DNA of 5,310 nt from Chitinophaga pinensis. GTDB taxonomy: Bacteria; Bacteroidota; Bacteroidia; UKL13-3. The notes below the pieces were generated by a model. That model made no database searches, had not been told where the DNA came from, and saw nothing but the letters and a program-made list of their open reading frames with translations. Made by a program: the position numbers and the translations under genes. The stretch is taken from assembly GCA_943323675.2 (NCBI GenBank), contig CALPIR020000168.1, forward strand, positions 1-5,310, in the 5' to 3' direction. Position 1 is the first letter of the stretch. Every line of letters starts with the position of its first letter. Shown in pieces: positions 4,459 to 5,310 of this stretch.

Positions 4459-5310
4459 ATGCTGAGTAGCGGACTAACAGCAGCATTCGCCACATTAATT
4501 TGTTGGACAGTTGGTACTTTTGCGTTTACCATAGCCAGTAAACGCGCTGACCCAGCTGCCGTTAATCGCGTAAGGTTATTTTTTGCAGCCTTGCTATTAA
4601 GTGCGGTAGTGGTGCTGTTTTTTAAAGTTACCTTCATCGAATTATTTACCTTACCCACTTTTGCAGAATGGATTTGGCTTGGCTTAAGCGGCATTATTGG
4701 TTTAACCCTTGGCGATTATTTTGCATTTACCGCATACAGCATTTTAGGCAGTAGCCGCACCAGTTTATTTAGCACCTTTGCCCCTGTTGCTGCCTTACTT
4801 TTAGGTATCGTTATTTTGGGTGAAAGCATTAATGCCGTTGGTGTTTTAGGCATGATGGTTAGCACAGGTGGTATTATTTGGTTTATACAATCAACCCAAA
4901 AAAGCAACGATAAAAGCATTGAAAAAAGCCAAATTATAAAAGGAATTACATATGCTATTTTGGGCGCAGTTGGCCAAGGTTTAGGTTTAGTTTGTGCTAA
5001 AAAAGGATTGAACATAACCCACCAAACGGGTGCAGATTTAAGTGCAGTGCACGCCACCTGGATACGCATGGGCATTGGAACCATAGCGGCATACAGCATA
5101 GCTGTTTTCAGGAAAAACATTTGGGTAGAATTTAAAACCATGACGGCATCAAAGGCCATTATTACCCCCTTATTAACGGGCACTTTGTTTGGCCCCGTGA
5201 TGGGTGTTTCTTTTAGTTTATTTGCAGCTTCGTTAATTCCTGTGGGTATTGCTCAAACCATTTTTAGTTTATTGCCCATTACAGTTATGCTAGCCGCCAT
5301 CATTAGCGGA
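4459..5310 (+). CDS. EamA/DMT-family membrane transporter, 3' end cut by window
   Basis: The frame is open for 284 codons to the window edge. It encodes a very hydrophobic protein with two EamA-like halves (about 1-142 and 162-284), joined by a polar linker (about 144-161). The first half shows typical drug/metabolite transporter features: a charged loop after helix 1 (SKRADPAAVNRVR, 27-39), LGLSGIIGLTLGDYFAFTAY (74-93), SSRTSLFSTFAPVAALLLG (98-116) and ILGESINAVGVLG (119-131), the E-x-x-G-type motif of this family. About nine of the expected ten helices are visible; probably 15-25 residues are missing. EamA proteins export or import metabolites, and the substrate cannot be read from sequence. 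The ATG at 4459 lies 4 nt after the beta-CASP stop, implying co-transcription and possibly translational coupling. Long reverse-strand open frames here are shadows. Confidence 0.9.
   Translation, partial: MLSSGLTAAFATLICWTVGTFAFTIASKRADPAAVNRVRLFFAALLLSAVVVLFFKVTFIELFTLPTFAEWIWLGLSGIIGLTLGDYFAFTAYSILGSSRTSLFSTFAPVAALLLGIVILGESINAVGVLGMMVSTGGIIWFIQSTQKSNDKSIEKSQIIKGITYAILGAVGQGLGLVCAKKGLNITHQTGADLSAVHATWIRMGIGTIAAYSIAVFRKNIWVEFKTMTASKAIITPLLTGTLFGPVMGVSFSLFAASLIPVGIAQTIFSLLPITVMLAAIISG

Noticed and set aside
4368..4694. Minus-strand open frame of 108 codons
   Set aside because: It is antisense to the end of the beta-CASP gene and the start of the transporter, both of which have strong family motifs.
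4716..5183. Minus-strand open frame of 155 codons
   Set aside because: It is a mirror of the EamA transporter. The hydrophobic, Pro/Met-rich translation comes from the antisense of membrane-helix codons.

Overview
This window looks like ordinary chromosomal DNA from a member of the Bacteroidota (not resolvable further by eye). The DNA is AT-rich and every complete gene ends in TAA. Genes lack Shine-Dalgarno sites and have A-rich leaders. The START-like gene carries a clear Bacteroidota-type promoter (TTTG, 18-nt spacer, TATATTTG). The gene content agrees: a Bacteroidota-type START-like protein, a divergent uracil phosphoribosyltransferase and a small YRYGGTWK zinc-ribbon protein.

Left part (1-2832), all on the minus strand, listed in transcription order from right to left: upp (uracil salvage, 2179-2832); a possible tiny membrane-protein gene interrupted by an in-frame TGA (2012-2158); a START-like domain protein (1599-1979), whose stop codon sits in the loop of its own terminator hairpin; a structured, dyad-rich intergenic region (1314-1591); two tandem DoxX-like four-helix membrane proteins (984-1313 and 630-968); a 178-bp spacer with a perfect 9-bp inverted repeat (506-532); a 55-residue four-cysteine protein (284-451); and a 58-residue basic hypothetical protein (26-202).

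Right part (3048-5310), on the plus strand: a complete beta-CASP metallo-beta-lactamase ribonuclease-like protein, followed 4 nt later by an EamA/DMT-type membrane transporter cut by the window edge. These two are probably co-transcribed. The 215-bp gap between upp and this pair is a divergent promoter region with two palindromes.

The genes do not form one obvious pathway: nucleobase salvage, RNA processing, small-molecule transport and DoxX-like membrane proteins sit side by side. I see no rRNA, tRNA, CRISPR array, insertion sequence or phage gene. I found no clear novel multi-gene system. The most interesting leads are non-coding: a three-hairpin cluster with complementary loops upstream of the DoxX pair, and the stop-codon-in-terminator arrangement of the START-like gene. 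The possibly recoded or broken mini-gene downstream of upp is a weaker lead.
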